Assembly (NCBI RefSeq): GCF_002159665.1
Contig: NZ_NFJC01000025.1
Span: 1-45,578 of the forward strand
DNA: 45,578 nt
From: Desulfovibrio sp. An276
GTDB taxonomy: Bacteria > Desulfobacterota > Desulfovibrionia > Desulfovibrionales > Desulfovibrionaceae
Direction: 5' to 3'
Part shown: positions 23,394 to 31,736 of the stretch, piece after piece
Numbering within the stretch: the first letter of the stretch is position 1
Layout: each line of letters starts with the position of its first letter
Notes under the pieces: generated by a model
Seen by the model: only the letters and a program-made list of their open reading frames with translations
The model's database searches: none
Told to the model about the DNA's origin: nothing
Position numbers and translations under genes: made by a program

Positions 23394-24101
23394 CTAGCCC
23401 ATGTGTATCTTGTCCGCGTTGACAACAATGTGACGCTCTGCGTTGATTCTGGCATTCTGCCCCTGGATGGAGACAAGATCCCGCGCGCTGGTGAGGCTCG
23501 ATCCGGCAAAGACTTCCTCGCGCTCGCGCACCAAACGCTGCGAGTGGGTCAGTTTCTGGGTCAGGGTGCCCACAACCTGGGTGAGTCCTTCCGCGACCAG
23601 GCTGGCCTTTGCTGCAACGCTTCTGAGACACTGGGCCACGATTCCTGCCTCCCTGACGCTGAGGGTTGCCCTGTCGGCCACGGCCTGCATGGATGAGGCA
23701 TCGAGAGCCAGTTCCGCGTCGCTGCGTATGCGCACGTTGCGTCCGTGCAGCTCAAGCGTGTCCGTGCTGCTCATCACAAGCTTGCCCTGCAGGGCAAGAC
23801 GCGCTGGCACAGTACTCGGGCGCTCGCAGATGGCCAGCACAAGGCCACTCTCTCCTTCCTTGTCCAGGGCCACAAGCACCCTGTCGCCGGGAGTGGGCTC
23901 CACAAGGCAGCTGAAGGCCGTAGTGGCGAATATGGAGGAGGACATGGGAGGATCCATGGTGACGATCCAGCCATCGTCGCTGGCCACAAGGATCCTGCCC
24001 TGGTGCAGGGTGGCGCTGCCCCTTCCCGGAACCGCCCCTTCCTCAACTGTCAATCTCTTGTCCTGCGTGCCTGCAGGAGACGGAATTCTGTCGTGCTTCA
24101 T
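23394..24101 (-). CDS. DUF3540-type T6SS accessory protein
   Basis: The 235-residue product resembles DUF3540 proteins, which occur beside DUF2169, DUF4150 and pentapeptide genes in T6SS effector clusters. Its middle has the family-like VEPTPGDRVLVALDKEGESGLVLAIC segment, an OB-like strand pair. The C-terminus is a repetitive strand-rich region of the kind seen in spike proteins (LELHGRNVRIRSDAELALDASS and ISIQGQNARINAE-like repeats). It is therefore probably a small spike-associated part. The start is uncertain: ATG at 24101 has GGAG 12 bases upstream. An in-frame ATG about 24 codons earlier would give a basic N-terminal extension. A 100-base gap separates it from the upstream gene. Confidence 0.75.
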   Translation of the reverse strand: MKHDRIPSPAGTQDKRLTVEEGAVPGRGSATLHQGRILVASDDGWIVTMDPPMSSSIFATTAFSCLVEPTPGDRVLVALDKEGESGLVLAICERPSTVPARLALQGKLVMSSTDTLELHGRNVRIRSDAELALDASSMQAVADRATLSVREAGIVAQCLRSVAAKASLVAEGLTQVVGTLTQKLTHSQRLVREREEVFAGSSLTSARDLVSIQGQNARINAERHIVVNADKIHMG

Positions 24102-24201
24102 GGCAAATACTGGCTCCTTCTGTTCCCTGGAGAAGGGCTTCTTCCTCCTTGTCCGAATCTGGTCTTGCATTCTGTGCCTTCTGTGTTGCAAAGTGTCCTG
24201 C

Positions 24202-25290
24202 TCATGCCAGCCCCTGCTTTCTTGCCTCGTCGAGCTGGTGCTGGGGCTGCCAGCACTCGGCCCGCGCGAGAGCCTCGTCCGTGCCGCGCACAAGCAGCAT
24301 GTTGGCACCGGTCCACTGCGTGTGTCTGGTGTCCGCGCAGTGCAGGCAGGCCACGTACATGTTGGCTCCGCTAAAGTCCGCGCCGCGCAAATCCGCGTGG
24401 GAAAAGTCCGCGTTGCGGCAGTCGCTGCCCCTGAGGATTGCCGCACCTGCCCTGGCGCCATACAGGTTTGCGTAGGCCAGGCGGGCATTGTCGAGACGGG
24501 CACTGCCAAGCTCCGAGTTCCTGAAGCTGGATTCGGCAAAATCCCCGTCACGCATGTCCGCACGCAGCATGTTTGCGCCGTCGAACTGGCAGCGCAGGGC
24601 CACTGCCCCGCGCAGGCTTGCTTCCACCAGAATTGCCTCGCCAAAGACGCAGCCTTCGAGGCGGGTGCAGGAGAGATTCGCTCCGGAAAGGTTGGACTTC
24701 ATGGCGTTGAGGCGTCTGAGCGTGCAGCCGGCAAGATCCTGTCCGCGCAGATCGCAACCCGAGAGGAAGGCTGCTTCCACGGACAGGTCCTTCAGTGCGA
24801 CACCCGTCAGATCACAGTCCATGAAGGAGCTTTCCTCGATACGCGTGCCGGCAAGTCGTGCACCGCAAAGCCTGACTTTGGACAGCTCCGTCTTGCGAAG
24901 CACTGCGTCCTGCCAGGACGAGTTCTCAAGATGTGCCCTGTCCAGAACCGAGCAGAACAGGGTGGCGCTGTCGAGAATGCAGCGCTTCATGCTGCATTCA
25001 AGGAATATGGCGCGCTCAAGGCTGGCAGAGGAAAAGTTTGCGCCATCGAGGGTTAGGGAGCGCCACATGTTGCCCACAAGCCTGGTTCGGGAAAAGTCTG
25101 CGCCGGACAGGTCACAGTTGAAAAAGCCTGTTTTCGAGAGATCTAGGCCCTGGAAGCGTGCGCCTGCGAGGTTGCAGCGCTTGAAGCGCATCAGGGAGGG
25201 ATCCACGCCGCAAAAGTCCATGCCCCGCAAGTCCTCGTCGCAGATCACCCTCAGGGCACGGGCCGCGTCAAGAATGTCCTGCATCTTCAT
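24202..25290 (-). CDS. Pentapeptide-repeat protein
   Basis: The 362-residue product consists almost entirely of pentapeptide repeats with the consensus A(D/N)LXX or A(D/N)FXX, for example LRGADFSGAN, LSGADFSRTR and LDGANFSSAS. These form a right-handed quadrilateral beta-helix. Only the first about 25 residues differ. The start ATG at 25290 overlaps the upstream stop (TGATG) and has GGAGAG just ahead; an open extension to 25314 is less likely. No enzymatic domain is visible. In T6SS clusters such proteins accompany DUF2169 and VgrG and may be cargo, a spike component or a folding aid. It looks like a separate version of the repeat tail of the upstream fusion protein. Confidence 0.88.
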   Translation of the reverse strand: MKMQDILDAARALRVICDEDLRGMDFCGVDPSLMRFKRCNLAGARFQGLDLSKTGFFNCDLSGADFSRTRLVGNMWRSLTLDGANFSSASLERAIFLECSMKRCILDSATLFCSVLDRAHLENSSWQDAVLRKTELSKVRLCGARLAGTRIEESSFMDCDLTGVALKDLSVEAAFLSGCDLRGQDLAGCTLRRLNAMKSNLSGANLSCTRLEGCVFGEAILVEASLRGAVALRCQFDGANMLRADMRDGDFAESSFRNSELGSARLDNARLAYANLYGARAGAAILRGSDCRNADFSHADLRGADFSGANMYVACLHCADTRHTQWTGANMLLVRGTDEALARAECWQPQHQLDEARKQGLA

Positions 25291-28200
25291 CACTGCTCTC
25301 CTTCCCTGCCCCACGCGTTTTCTTCGTCAGGCTGCGGACGCCGCCTGAACCTGTTGCCCTGTCCCTCAATGACTGTGCGGCCGAGGTTTGCCCGATCAAA
25401 GAGCGTCTCGCCAAGCACGCAGCCGCGCAGATCCGCGCAGTAGAGGCTGGCGTCGCGCAGATCCGCGCCGCACAGGCGCGTTCCGCCAAAGCCGGCTCCG
25501 AGAAAGTCCGCGTAGCGCATGATGGATCCGTCCATGACGCAGTCGACAAAGCGGCTTTCCCTGCCCTGGAACAGGGACATCTTGAGTCCCATGGCCAGAT
25601 TTTTTTCCATGATGCCCTGCACAAAGCGGGCTGCGGTAAAGTCAGACCTGTGGAGGAAGACCTGGTGGAAGCTGCAGGCATGCATGTCGGCATGGGAGAA
25701 ATTCGCTTCGGCAAGGGTGCATACCGGGTTGCCCTCCGTGCCCGAGGACATGAAGTGGCCCCCTTCCATGCGGGCGTGCCTGAAGCTGCTGCAGCTGGCG
25801 CCAACGTCCGTAAAGGCTGAGTTGGTGATGCTGCATCCCTCGAAATCTGCGTGCTCGAGCAGGCAGCCCATGAAGGTGGTGCCGTTGAAAACAGTCTTCT
25901 TCCAGGAGGTCCTCCCTGCGCGATCCTCCGTGAAGGTGCACAGTTCAAGGCCTGCTCCATCGAAGACTGCGCTGGTGAGGACGCAGCGCATAAGGCTGCC
26001 GAGCCGTGCATCGACCCCGGAAAAATCGGCTCCCTCGAGATCGCATCCCACAAAGCCTGCCTGGCGCATATGTGCCCCGGCAAGGCGCGCGCCGTTCATG
26101 GTGCAGTTTGTGAAGGAGCACTGGCTGAGGGTACTTTGGGAGAGATCTGCATTGGTGAAGTCTGCCTGCTGCACAGCGCAGGAGGAAAGTGTGCAGCCGC
26201 GCAGGGAGGCGTTTGCGAGCCTGGTCTTCTGCAGTATCGCTTCCGAGAAGTCCACGCCGTCGAGACAGGCTCCGGAAAGATCCAGCCAGGAGAGATCGCG
26301 TCCCTTGAGGGAGCGCGTCCTTTTGGCAAGCAGCAATGCCTCGCTGCTGGTCAGGGTGCGCACTTCCTGCGAGGGAAGTGCGGCAAGCTTTTCCCTGATG
26401 TCTGCCAGGGGGCCCGGAGCGTTCATGTTCTCCAGGGACTGTGCTGCAGGGGATGCCGGATCCGGTCCCTTCCCGGGTCCCTCCCTGAAGTCGTACTTGC
26501 GCACAAGGGAGGGCGCAAGATAGGCCATGGCGCTGGCAAGAAGCTCGGACGAGGGTTCCTTGCCAGAGGGAAGAATCTGTCTTTGGTCAAGCATGTCGAG
26601 CAGAGTCTTGCGGACATCGCCGCCCTGTTCCACGCTCTCGGTGAGCGTGCGCCCCCTTGGCAGTGTCACGTGGCGCACATTGGGACAAAGTGTGCGCACA
26701 AGACGTTCCCAAGCCTCGTGCATGCCCGCTGCATGCAGGAAATGACTGGAGGGGGTGCGCTCAAGCATGGTGCTCGTGTCCCTGTCCGGCGCCCAGCCAG
26801 CGCAGGGCAGGGTCATGATCTCGTACATCTCGCCGCACAGACAGTCCGCAAGAATGGCCTCGAGGTCGTTGCGTACCCATAGAAGGGGGCTTCCGGGAAG
26901 CGTGGATTTGATGCGCATGGGTTTTTGCGAGGAGCCTGGCACAGGCACGGCTGTTGTGCGCGCAAGGTTTTTGTCCGGCCATCCGGGGAAGATGCTTACT
27001 GCCACAAGCTTGTCCTGCGCAAAGCGCGGCACCACAAGGCCTGGCGCAAGAGTGGCTTCGCTTTCTTGCGCAAGATCAGAATTTGCAAGACCAAGTTTTG
27101 CAAGGGAAAAGGTTCTTGGGGCAGGAAGAAAGCCGAGCCAGGCGTTTTCGATACGCTCCCTGTCGAGCCCAAGGGCAGCAAGGCGCTCCAGCAGGTGGGG
27201 CGCCTGTTCCAGAGCTCTGCGGCAGGCAATGACAAGGCGCAGGAAATGGTCCTCCCAGGGGCCAGAGGCACGGACAGGCAGGGTAGCCTCGTCGAAGGGT
27301 ACATCGGGCAGGGTCTTTTCCCTTGCGCGCAGGCGATCCCGCTGCTCCTTGAGCATTGCCATGCCCTCTTCCAGAACGACAAGATCCGCGTCCGTGTTCC
27401 CTGCCTGCTCGCGGATGAGCGCAGTCATGTTCTCGTGCAGCCTTGCCTGCCCCGCAAGCTGCCTGTCGTAGGCAGCAACAAGAGCCGCGTTGTCCTCCCT
27501 TGGCGTGCGGAGCATGACCGGGCGCGGCAACTGTGCCAGAATCGATTTTTTGACAGTGCGCCTGGCCATGGAGGTCTGGACAAGTGTCAGGCGCTCCCTG
27601 AAGCCGGGCTTGAAGAGGTCGAGGCCCTCCATGTCCTCGAACTCCACTGTGCGCGGCATGTTCACCTTTGCGGCATAGTGCTCGTCCGGCGTCTTTAGAA
27701 GTTCCCGCACAGGCCTTGGCCGCGTGTCCCTGCCTTCGCTCACCACGTGCAGGACCAGAATGTCGCGGTTGTCTTCGAAGAGGGAGTCCGTTGTTGCCCT
27801 GTGCACCACAATGCCGCTTCTGATCTCCGGAAAAAGCCAGAGCGTGTCCATGACAACGTCCAGCTCCTGGATGCGGACTTCCCTGCTCCTAGGCTCTGCC
27901 CGCTCAAGGACGACACGCTGGCGTACTGCCGGCAGGCGTCCCTTCAGGAGGGGAAAGTCCGGGTTCATGTTTTCTATCTCGAAGGTCTCGTTGCCGGCAA
28001 AGAAGCCGGGCAGAATCTGATCGTCGGACGCCCAGTTGAAAAAGTGCAAATCGCAGTCCATGGGCAGTCCCGGCCAGAGCGTGTCGCGCCACTGTGCGTC
28101 GCAGGTGCCGATACGGTCGCGCCTGGGTTTCCAGGATGGATCCACCAGCCCGAAACACGCGGGCTGTGGCCTGTGCGAGGGGTGCGTCACAAGGCGATCG

Positions 28201-28709
28201 AGATATTCCACGTTGGGCAGGGGCAGGCGCGTGCCCCTGGGACCTTCCACAGGCACAAGACCCTTGCCTGCGACATTCCAGGCAAAGTCCGGCCCACCGA
28301 AGGCCCGCTCCCAGACAATGGGCATGGAGCTGAAGGGTTCGGGATCGGTGATGCCTGTCATCATGCCTGCCACAAGCTTCCAGTAGCGATCGCCGAAGAT
28401 GGCAAGGGTCTTGACAAGGCTGCCGACCCGCACCCGCACCCTGGAGGCAACCCTGGTTTCTCCCCGTGGCGCCCAGCATCTGCCTGCCACCAGAAATTCG
28501 CCCCTGGGTTTGAAGGCTCCGGTATCCAGCACCACTGGCGCGTTGCCGAACAGGGGAGGCACCTCCTTCCACATGCGTGTTTCGGACAGCAGTGTGTCGG
28601 GATCGTCAAAGGAAAAGTAGTTCAGAATGCCCAGGCTCCAGAAGCGCTTGCCGTGCACGGCCACCGGAGAGGGCATGAGAATGTGTTCGTCGCCTTTCAG
28701 AATGCGCAT
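25290..28709 (-). CDS. DUF2169 protein fused to a long pentapeptide-repeat domain
   Basis: The 1139-residue product opens with a DUF2169 domain (about 20-310), shown by the conserved WSLGILNYFSFD area and FSSMPIVWERAFGGPDFAWNVAGKG. DUF2169 proteins are linked to T6SS effectors and are thought to help load cargo on VgrG. A mainly helical middle (about 400-790) has no recognised family; it includes a long charged coil near 430-500. The last about 340 residues (from about 800) are pentapeptide repeats like those of the next gene. The start has GAGG five bases upstream, 104 bases after vgrG. Whether it is an adaptor, a cargo protein or both cannot be told from sequence. Confidence 0.85.
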   Translation of the reverse strand: MRILKGDEHILMPSPVAVHGKRFWSLGILNYFSFDDPDTLLSETRMWKEVPPLFGNAPVVLDTGAFKPRGEFLVAGRCWAPRGETRVASRVRVRVGSLVKTLAIFGDRYWKLVAGMMTGITDPEPFSSMPIVWERAFGGPDFAWNVAGKGLVPVEGPRGTRLPLPNVEYLDRLVTHPSHRPQPACFGLVDPSWKPRRDRIGTCDAQWRDTLWPGLPMDCDLHFFNWASDDQILPGFFAGNETFEIENMNPDFPLLKGRLPAVRQRVVLERAEPRSREVRIQELDVVMDTLWLFPEIRSGIVVHRATTDSLFEDNRDILVLHVVSEGRDTRPRPVRELLKTPDEHYAAKVNMPRTVEFEDMEGLDLFKPGFRERLTLVQTSMARRTVKKSILAQLPRPVMLRTPREDNAALVAAYDRQLAGQARLHENMTALIREQAGNTDADLVVLEEGMAMLKEQRDRLRAREKTLPDVPFDEATLPVRASGPWEDHFLRLVIACRRALEQAPHLLERLAALGLDRERIENAWLGFLPAPRTFSLAKLGLANSDLAQESEATLAPGLVVPRFAQDKLVAVSIFPGWPDKNLARTTAVPVPGSSQKPMRIKSTLPGSPLLWVRNDLEAILADCLCGEMYEIMTLPCAGWAPDRDTSTMLERTPSSHFLHAAGMHEAWERLVRTLCPNVRHVTLPRGRTLTESVEQGGDVRKTLLDMLDQRQILPSGKEPSSELLASAMAYLAPSLVRKYDFREGPGKGPDPASPAAQSLENMNAPGPLADIREKLAALPSQEVRTLTSSEALLLAKRTRSLKGRDLSWLDLSGACLDGVDFSEAILQKTRLANASLRGCTLSSCAVQQADFTNADLSQSTLSQCSFTNCTMNGARLAGAHMRQAGFVGCDLEGADFSGVDARLGSLMRCVLTSAVFDGAGLELCTFTEDRAGRTSWKKTVFNGTTFMGCLLEHADFEGCSITNSAFTDVGASCSSFRHARMEGGHFMSSGTEGNPVCTLAEANFSHADMHACSFHQVFLHRSDFTAARFVQGIMEKNLAMGLKMSLFQGRESRFVDCVMDGSIMRYADFLGAGFGGTRLCGADLRDASLYCADLRGCVLGETLFDRANLGRTVIEGQGNRFRRRPQPDEENAWGREGEQ

Positions 28710-28775
28710 CTAAACCTCAAAATTTGCGCTGTCGCAACGTTTCCGCTGCAGGGGAAGGAGTACAGTGTGGCAGGC

Positions 28776-28808
28776 CGGGAGGCCGAGAGACAGCTTGCAG
28801 CTCCCGGG
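28776..28808. repeat. Inverted repeat between vgrG and the DUF2169 gene
   Basis: CCGGGAG at 28776-28782 pairs with CTCCCGG at 28802-28808 (7 bp, 19-base loop). It lies just after the VgrG stop and before the DUF2169 ribosome site. It could modulate read-through or mRNA processing; no T tract follows. Confidence 0.45.
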
Positions 28809-28813
28809 ATTGT

Positions 28814-31729
28814 CTAGGGGTTGCCGTCGGGAATTTCCGGAAGAAGGGTAAAGGGCCGATCTTCCGGCACAGGGGCGTTCCAGGATTGCAGGATGGAATT
28901 GTCCACAGGTGGGACAGGCGCCATCCAGTCCGGTTCGGCATGGCTGGCGTGGGCGTTGTCCGCGCTTGTGCGTGCGTCTTCGTGCGCGTCGTCCATGGAC
29001 TCGGACAGGGTTTCGGCAGTGCTCTGGTTTTGGGCAAGACGCTCTGTGTCGCTCAAGGGGGCAGTGCCTGTGGTGCCTGTATTCTGTGACTGTGGCTGGG
29101 GCTTGGGAACAAGGGAGACAGGATTGACCGTGGCGCTTGTTTGCGGGTAGGTGACATTGGTCATGTTGTCGACCATGTTTTCGTAGGCCGACTTGACGTT
29201 GTCCGCAGCAATGAAATGTGTGACATTGATGCCGAGGTTTGCTAGGAAGGGCCAGAACATCCTTGCGTCCAGAAACACTTCCTTGGCCACCCACAGCGGG
29301 TTGAGCAGTCCATTTGTTATGCCGGCCCAGCCAAAGACCGCCCCGAGGCACAGCTGCCTGATGGGTGCAATGTCCGTCTTCTTGCCCTTGGTGCTGATCT
29401 TGACAAGTTCCGTGCTGTTACTCGGGCCTGTGACGGACACCTTGTCGACCATGATGTCGATTTTGAGCAGTGTGCTGGCAATGGCGGTGCCCTCCAGGGA
29501 AATGTTGGCTACGGCGCAGATCTTGCCCGACAAGGAGTTGGACGCAACATTGAGGGGGCAGACGGTGAGATTGAGAAGGCCCAGCTTGAAGAGCTTTTTC
29601 ATATCCTGCTGGTTCTGAATTGTGGTGATCGTACGCAAAACCGTGTTTTCCGTGTAGGTATTGGTCACTTCCTCCATGTGCTGCTGGGAGGTCATGGAAA
29701 TGTTTGGTGCCTGCAGGTCCATGCTCGTTGCTGCTGCGTCCGTGTGCCTGGTGGCAGTGGTCCAGGTCATGTTCCCCTGCGCGTTGGAGTGCCAGTAGTC
29801 CGTCACTGTGGTCAGGGACATGTTTTTAGCAGTGATTGTCCTGTTGCCGCCAATTTCCTCTGTGAGGTTGTCGTGCACCACAAGCTCGGTGTTGCTGGCA
29901 ACATCCAGGGTGCGGTTGCCGGCAATGGTGGCGTTGCGGTCAAGCATCGTCTGTTGTGTCTGGTAACCTGCCGTGTCCTCGATACGATTTGCGGACTGGA
30001 TCTGCATGAAGAAGTCACCACCCACATAGCGGTACAAGCCTGCGGCTTTTCCGTCGTAGGAGCCGGCTCCGTCTATGACAATGTGCCGCTGTCCGCCCAC
30101 AAAGTCGGCATAGGTATGGGGTGTGGACTTGAGAATGCCCGTATTCGACTGGAAGTGGCCATAGACAACCAGGGATTCCGTATCGGGATTGTGCATCTCT
30201 ATGCGTTCTCTGCCTGAAAGATCTTCGTAGAGAACCGTGTTGCCAGCCAGGGAAACAATCTTTCCCTGGGACTGATTGCGTTCGGTAGAGACACTGATAT
30301 TGCGGGCATTGGGCAGGGCGCACTCGATGTAGGGGCGATCCACGTTGCCGCCTGTGAAGGCAATGCCCACTTCCGAGCCCTTGAGCAGGGGAAAGTGCAT
30401 GCCGTTGTGCGAGCCTGCGTAGGGCTGGGCCATGCGCACAAAGCAGGAGGCCCGGCCGCCCGGGTGCTCGAAGTTTTCGAAGGGAAGGATCACCTTGTAG
30501 CGCCCCTCGCTGTCAAGTTCCGCGTACGTTTCGCCTCCTTCGGCGTCCACCCGCGCCTGGATGACGCCGGCAATGCGCGGGATGGGGGTTGTCTGCGCAG
30601 GACGATAGGGAATGCTCGCTGGCAGGCAGGTGAAGAAGGTGTGACAGAAGGGCTCCCTGGCAGGGGATGCTGCGTCGTACAGGCCGTCCATGGAGAGAAG
30701 TCGAGCAAGGCTGCCGGACTGATCGCCTTTCAGGTGCGACGAGATCACCATGTAGGACGTATTGCAGGCACGCGAGGGATGCTGCTCCAGAGTGAAGACA
30801 TGTCCCGGAAGCAGGGAGGCCGAGTCGGCTTCTCCCTCGAGGACATTGGCTGCTGCAACAAGCTGTTCGGCCCGCATTTGAGCAATAAAGGAGGCTTCCT
30901 CTGGCGAGCGCAGGAAGGTGTCAAAGAGATAGACGTCGCCCTGACCGTGCTTGTCCACGCCCTTTCGCGCGGCAATGGTCACCGAGGGCGTGTCCGGATT
31001 GTAGTCCCGTACGCGCAGGGAGCGGGGCGCCAGGGTGTGGTGCGTGGCAAGGCGGAAAACGGTCTCCTCCCTGTTGCGGTTGAGGCCCTGGCCTGGGTGC
31101 CAGACAAGGGCTGGCGGGGAAGTGCGGCGGTCGCTTTCCCCGTGCAGGGCCACAAGTCTGTCGCCGTCCTTGCCGTGCTCGAAGAGGAAGAAGATGCCGA
31201 GGTACTCCATCCAGCGGGCACAGAAGTCGCAGTTGCTCTCGTTGTACTGGCAGACATAGTGGCGCCTGAAGTCGACGCCGGACAGTCCGGAAAAGTCCCA
31301 TGCATTGGCCTCGAGATTCAGATCCCTACACAGTTTCGGAAAGATGTCGCGTATCTGCAGGCCGCCAAGGGGAACGTTCTGATCGTCGCCAAGAAAGATG
31401 CGCGAGTATCTGCCCTGGCGCATCCTGACAAAGCGCGGCTCCAGGACCGCAGTGTAGAGCCTGCAGCGCCTGCCGCTGCGCTCAAGGGAGAGTCGCGTGA
31501 CAATGCCCGTGCGCAGGCTGCGATCCCCACCGTCTGCGGAGAGGATTTCCAGATCGGCCCGTCTGCCCGGAATCGATACCGAATCAAGAGGTTCCTCACT
31601 CAGGAAGAGTACAGTGAAACGGTACAGGGTTGACAGAGCCTCCTCACCCTCGAAGCGTACAGGCACAAGTGTCGTGTCTACGCCGGCAATGCGAAAGGCC
31701 AGCTTTTCGGTATTTGCATAGATGCCCAT
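28814..31729 (-). CDS. vgrG: T6SS spike protein VgrG with C-terminal extension (third vgrG in the operon)
   Basis: The 971-residue product has the VgrG core: a gp27-like N-terminus (RFEGEEALSTLYRFTVLFLSEEPL), the RRHYVCQYNES block, the gp5-like OB fold with MAQPYAGSHNGMHFPLLKGSEV, and a beta-helical part rich in short polar strands. Beyond about residue 690 lies an extension of about 280 residues. It has hydrophobic helices (around GAVFGWAGITNGLLNPLW) and then a low-complexity Ser/Thr/Gln/Asp-rich tail with several Pro-rich segments. I do not recognise a toxin domain there. The start lies seven bases after the upstream vgrG stop, and the ribosome site overlaps that stop, so the two are translationally coupled. 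Confidence 0.93.
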   Translation of the reverse strand: MGIYANTEKLAFRIAGVDTTLVPVRFEGEEALSTLYRFTVLFLSEEPLDSVSIPGRRADLEILSADGGDRSLRTGIVTRLSLERSGRRCRLYTAVLEPRFVRMRQGRYSRIFLGDDQNVPLGGLQIRDIFPKLCRDLNLEANAWDFSGLSGVDFRRHYVCQYNESNCDFCARWMEYLGIFFLFEHGKDGDRLVALHGESDRRTSPPALVWHPGQGLNRNREETVFRLATHHTLAPRSLRVRDYNPDTPSVTIAARKGVDKHGQGDVYLFDTFLRSPEEASFIAQMRAEQLVAAANVLEGEADSASLLPGHVFTLEQHPSRACNTSYMVISSHLKGDQSGSLARLLSMDGLYDAASPAREPFCHTFFTCLPASIPYRPAQTTPIPRIAGVIQARVDAEGGETYAELDSEGRYKVILPFENFEHPGGRASCFVRMAQPYAGSHNGMHFPLLKGSEVGIAFTGGNVDRPYIECALPNARNISVSTERNQSQGKIVSLAGNTVLYEDLSGRERIEMHNPDTESLVVYGHFQSNTGILKSTPHTYADFVGGQRHIVIDGAGSYDGKAAGLYRYVGGDFFMQIQSANRIEDTAGYQTQQTMLDRNATIAGNRTLDVASNTELVVHDNLTEEIGGNRTITAKNMSLTTVTDYWHSNAQGNMTWTTATRHTDAAATSMDLQAPNISMTSQQHMEEVTNTYTENTVLRTITTIQNQQDMKKLFKLGLLNLTVCPLNVASNSLSGKICAVANISLEGTAIASTLLKIDIMVDKVSVTGPSNSTELVKISTKGKKTDIAPIRQLCLGAVFGWAGITNGLLNPLWVAKEVFLDARMFWPFLANLGINVTHFIAADNVKSAYENMVDNMTNVTYPQTSATVNPVSLVPKPQPQSQNTGTTGTAPLSDTERLAQNQSTAETLSESMDDAHEDARTSADNAHASHAEPDWMAPVPPVDNSILQSWNAPVPEDRPFTLLPEIPDGNP

Positions 31730-31736
31730 GTCTACC

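Noticed and set aside
23443..25056. 537-codon plus-strand frame opposite the DUF3540 and pentapeptide genes
   Set aside because: Its periodic appearance is the complement of the pentapeptide repeats; the minus-strand reading gives the recognised repeat consensus.
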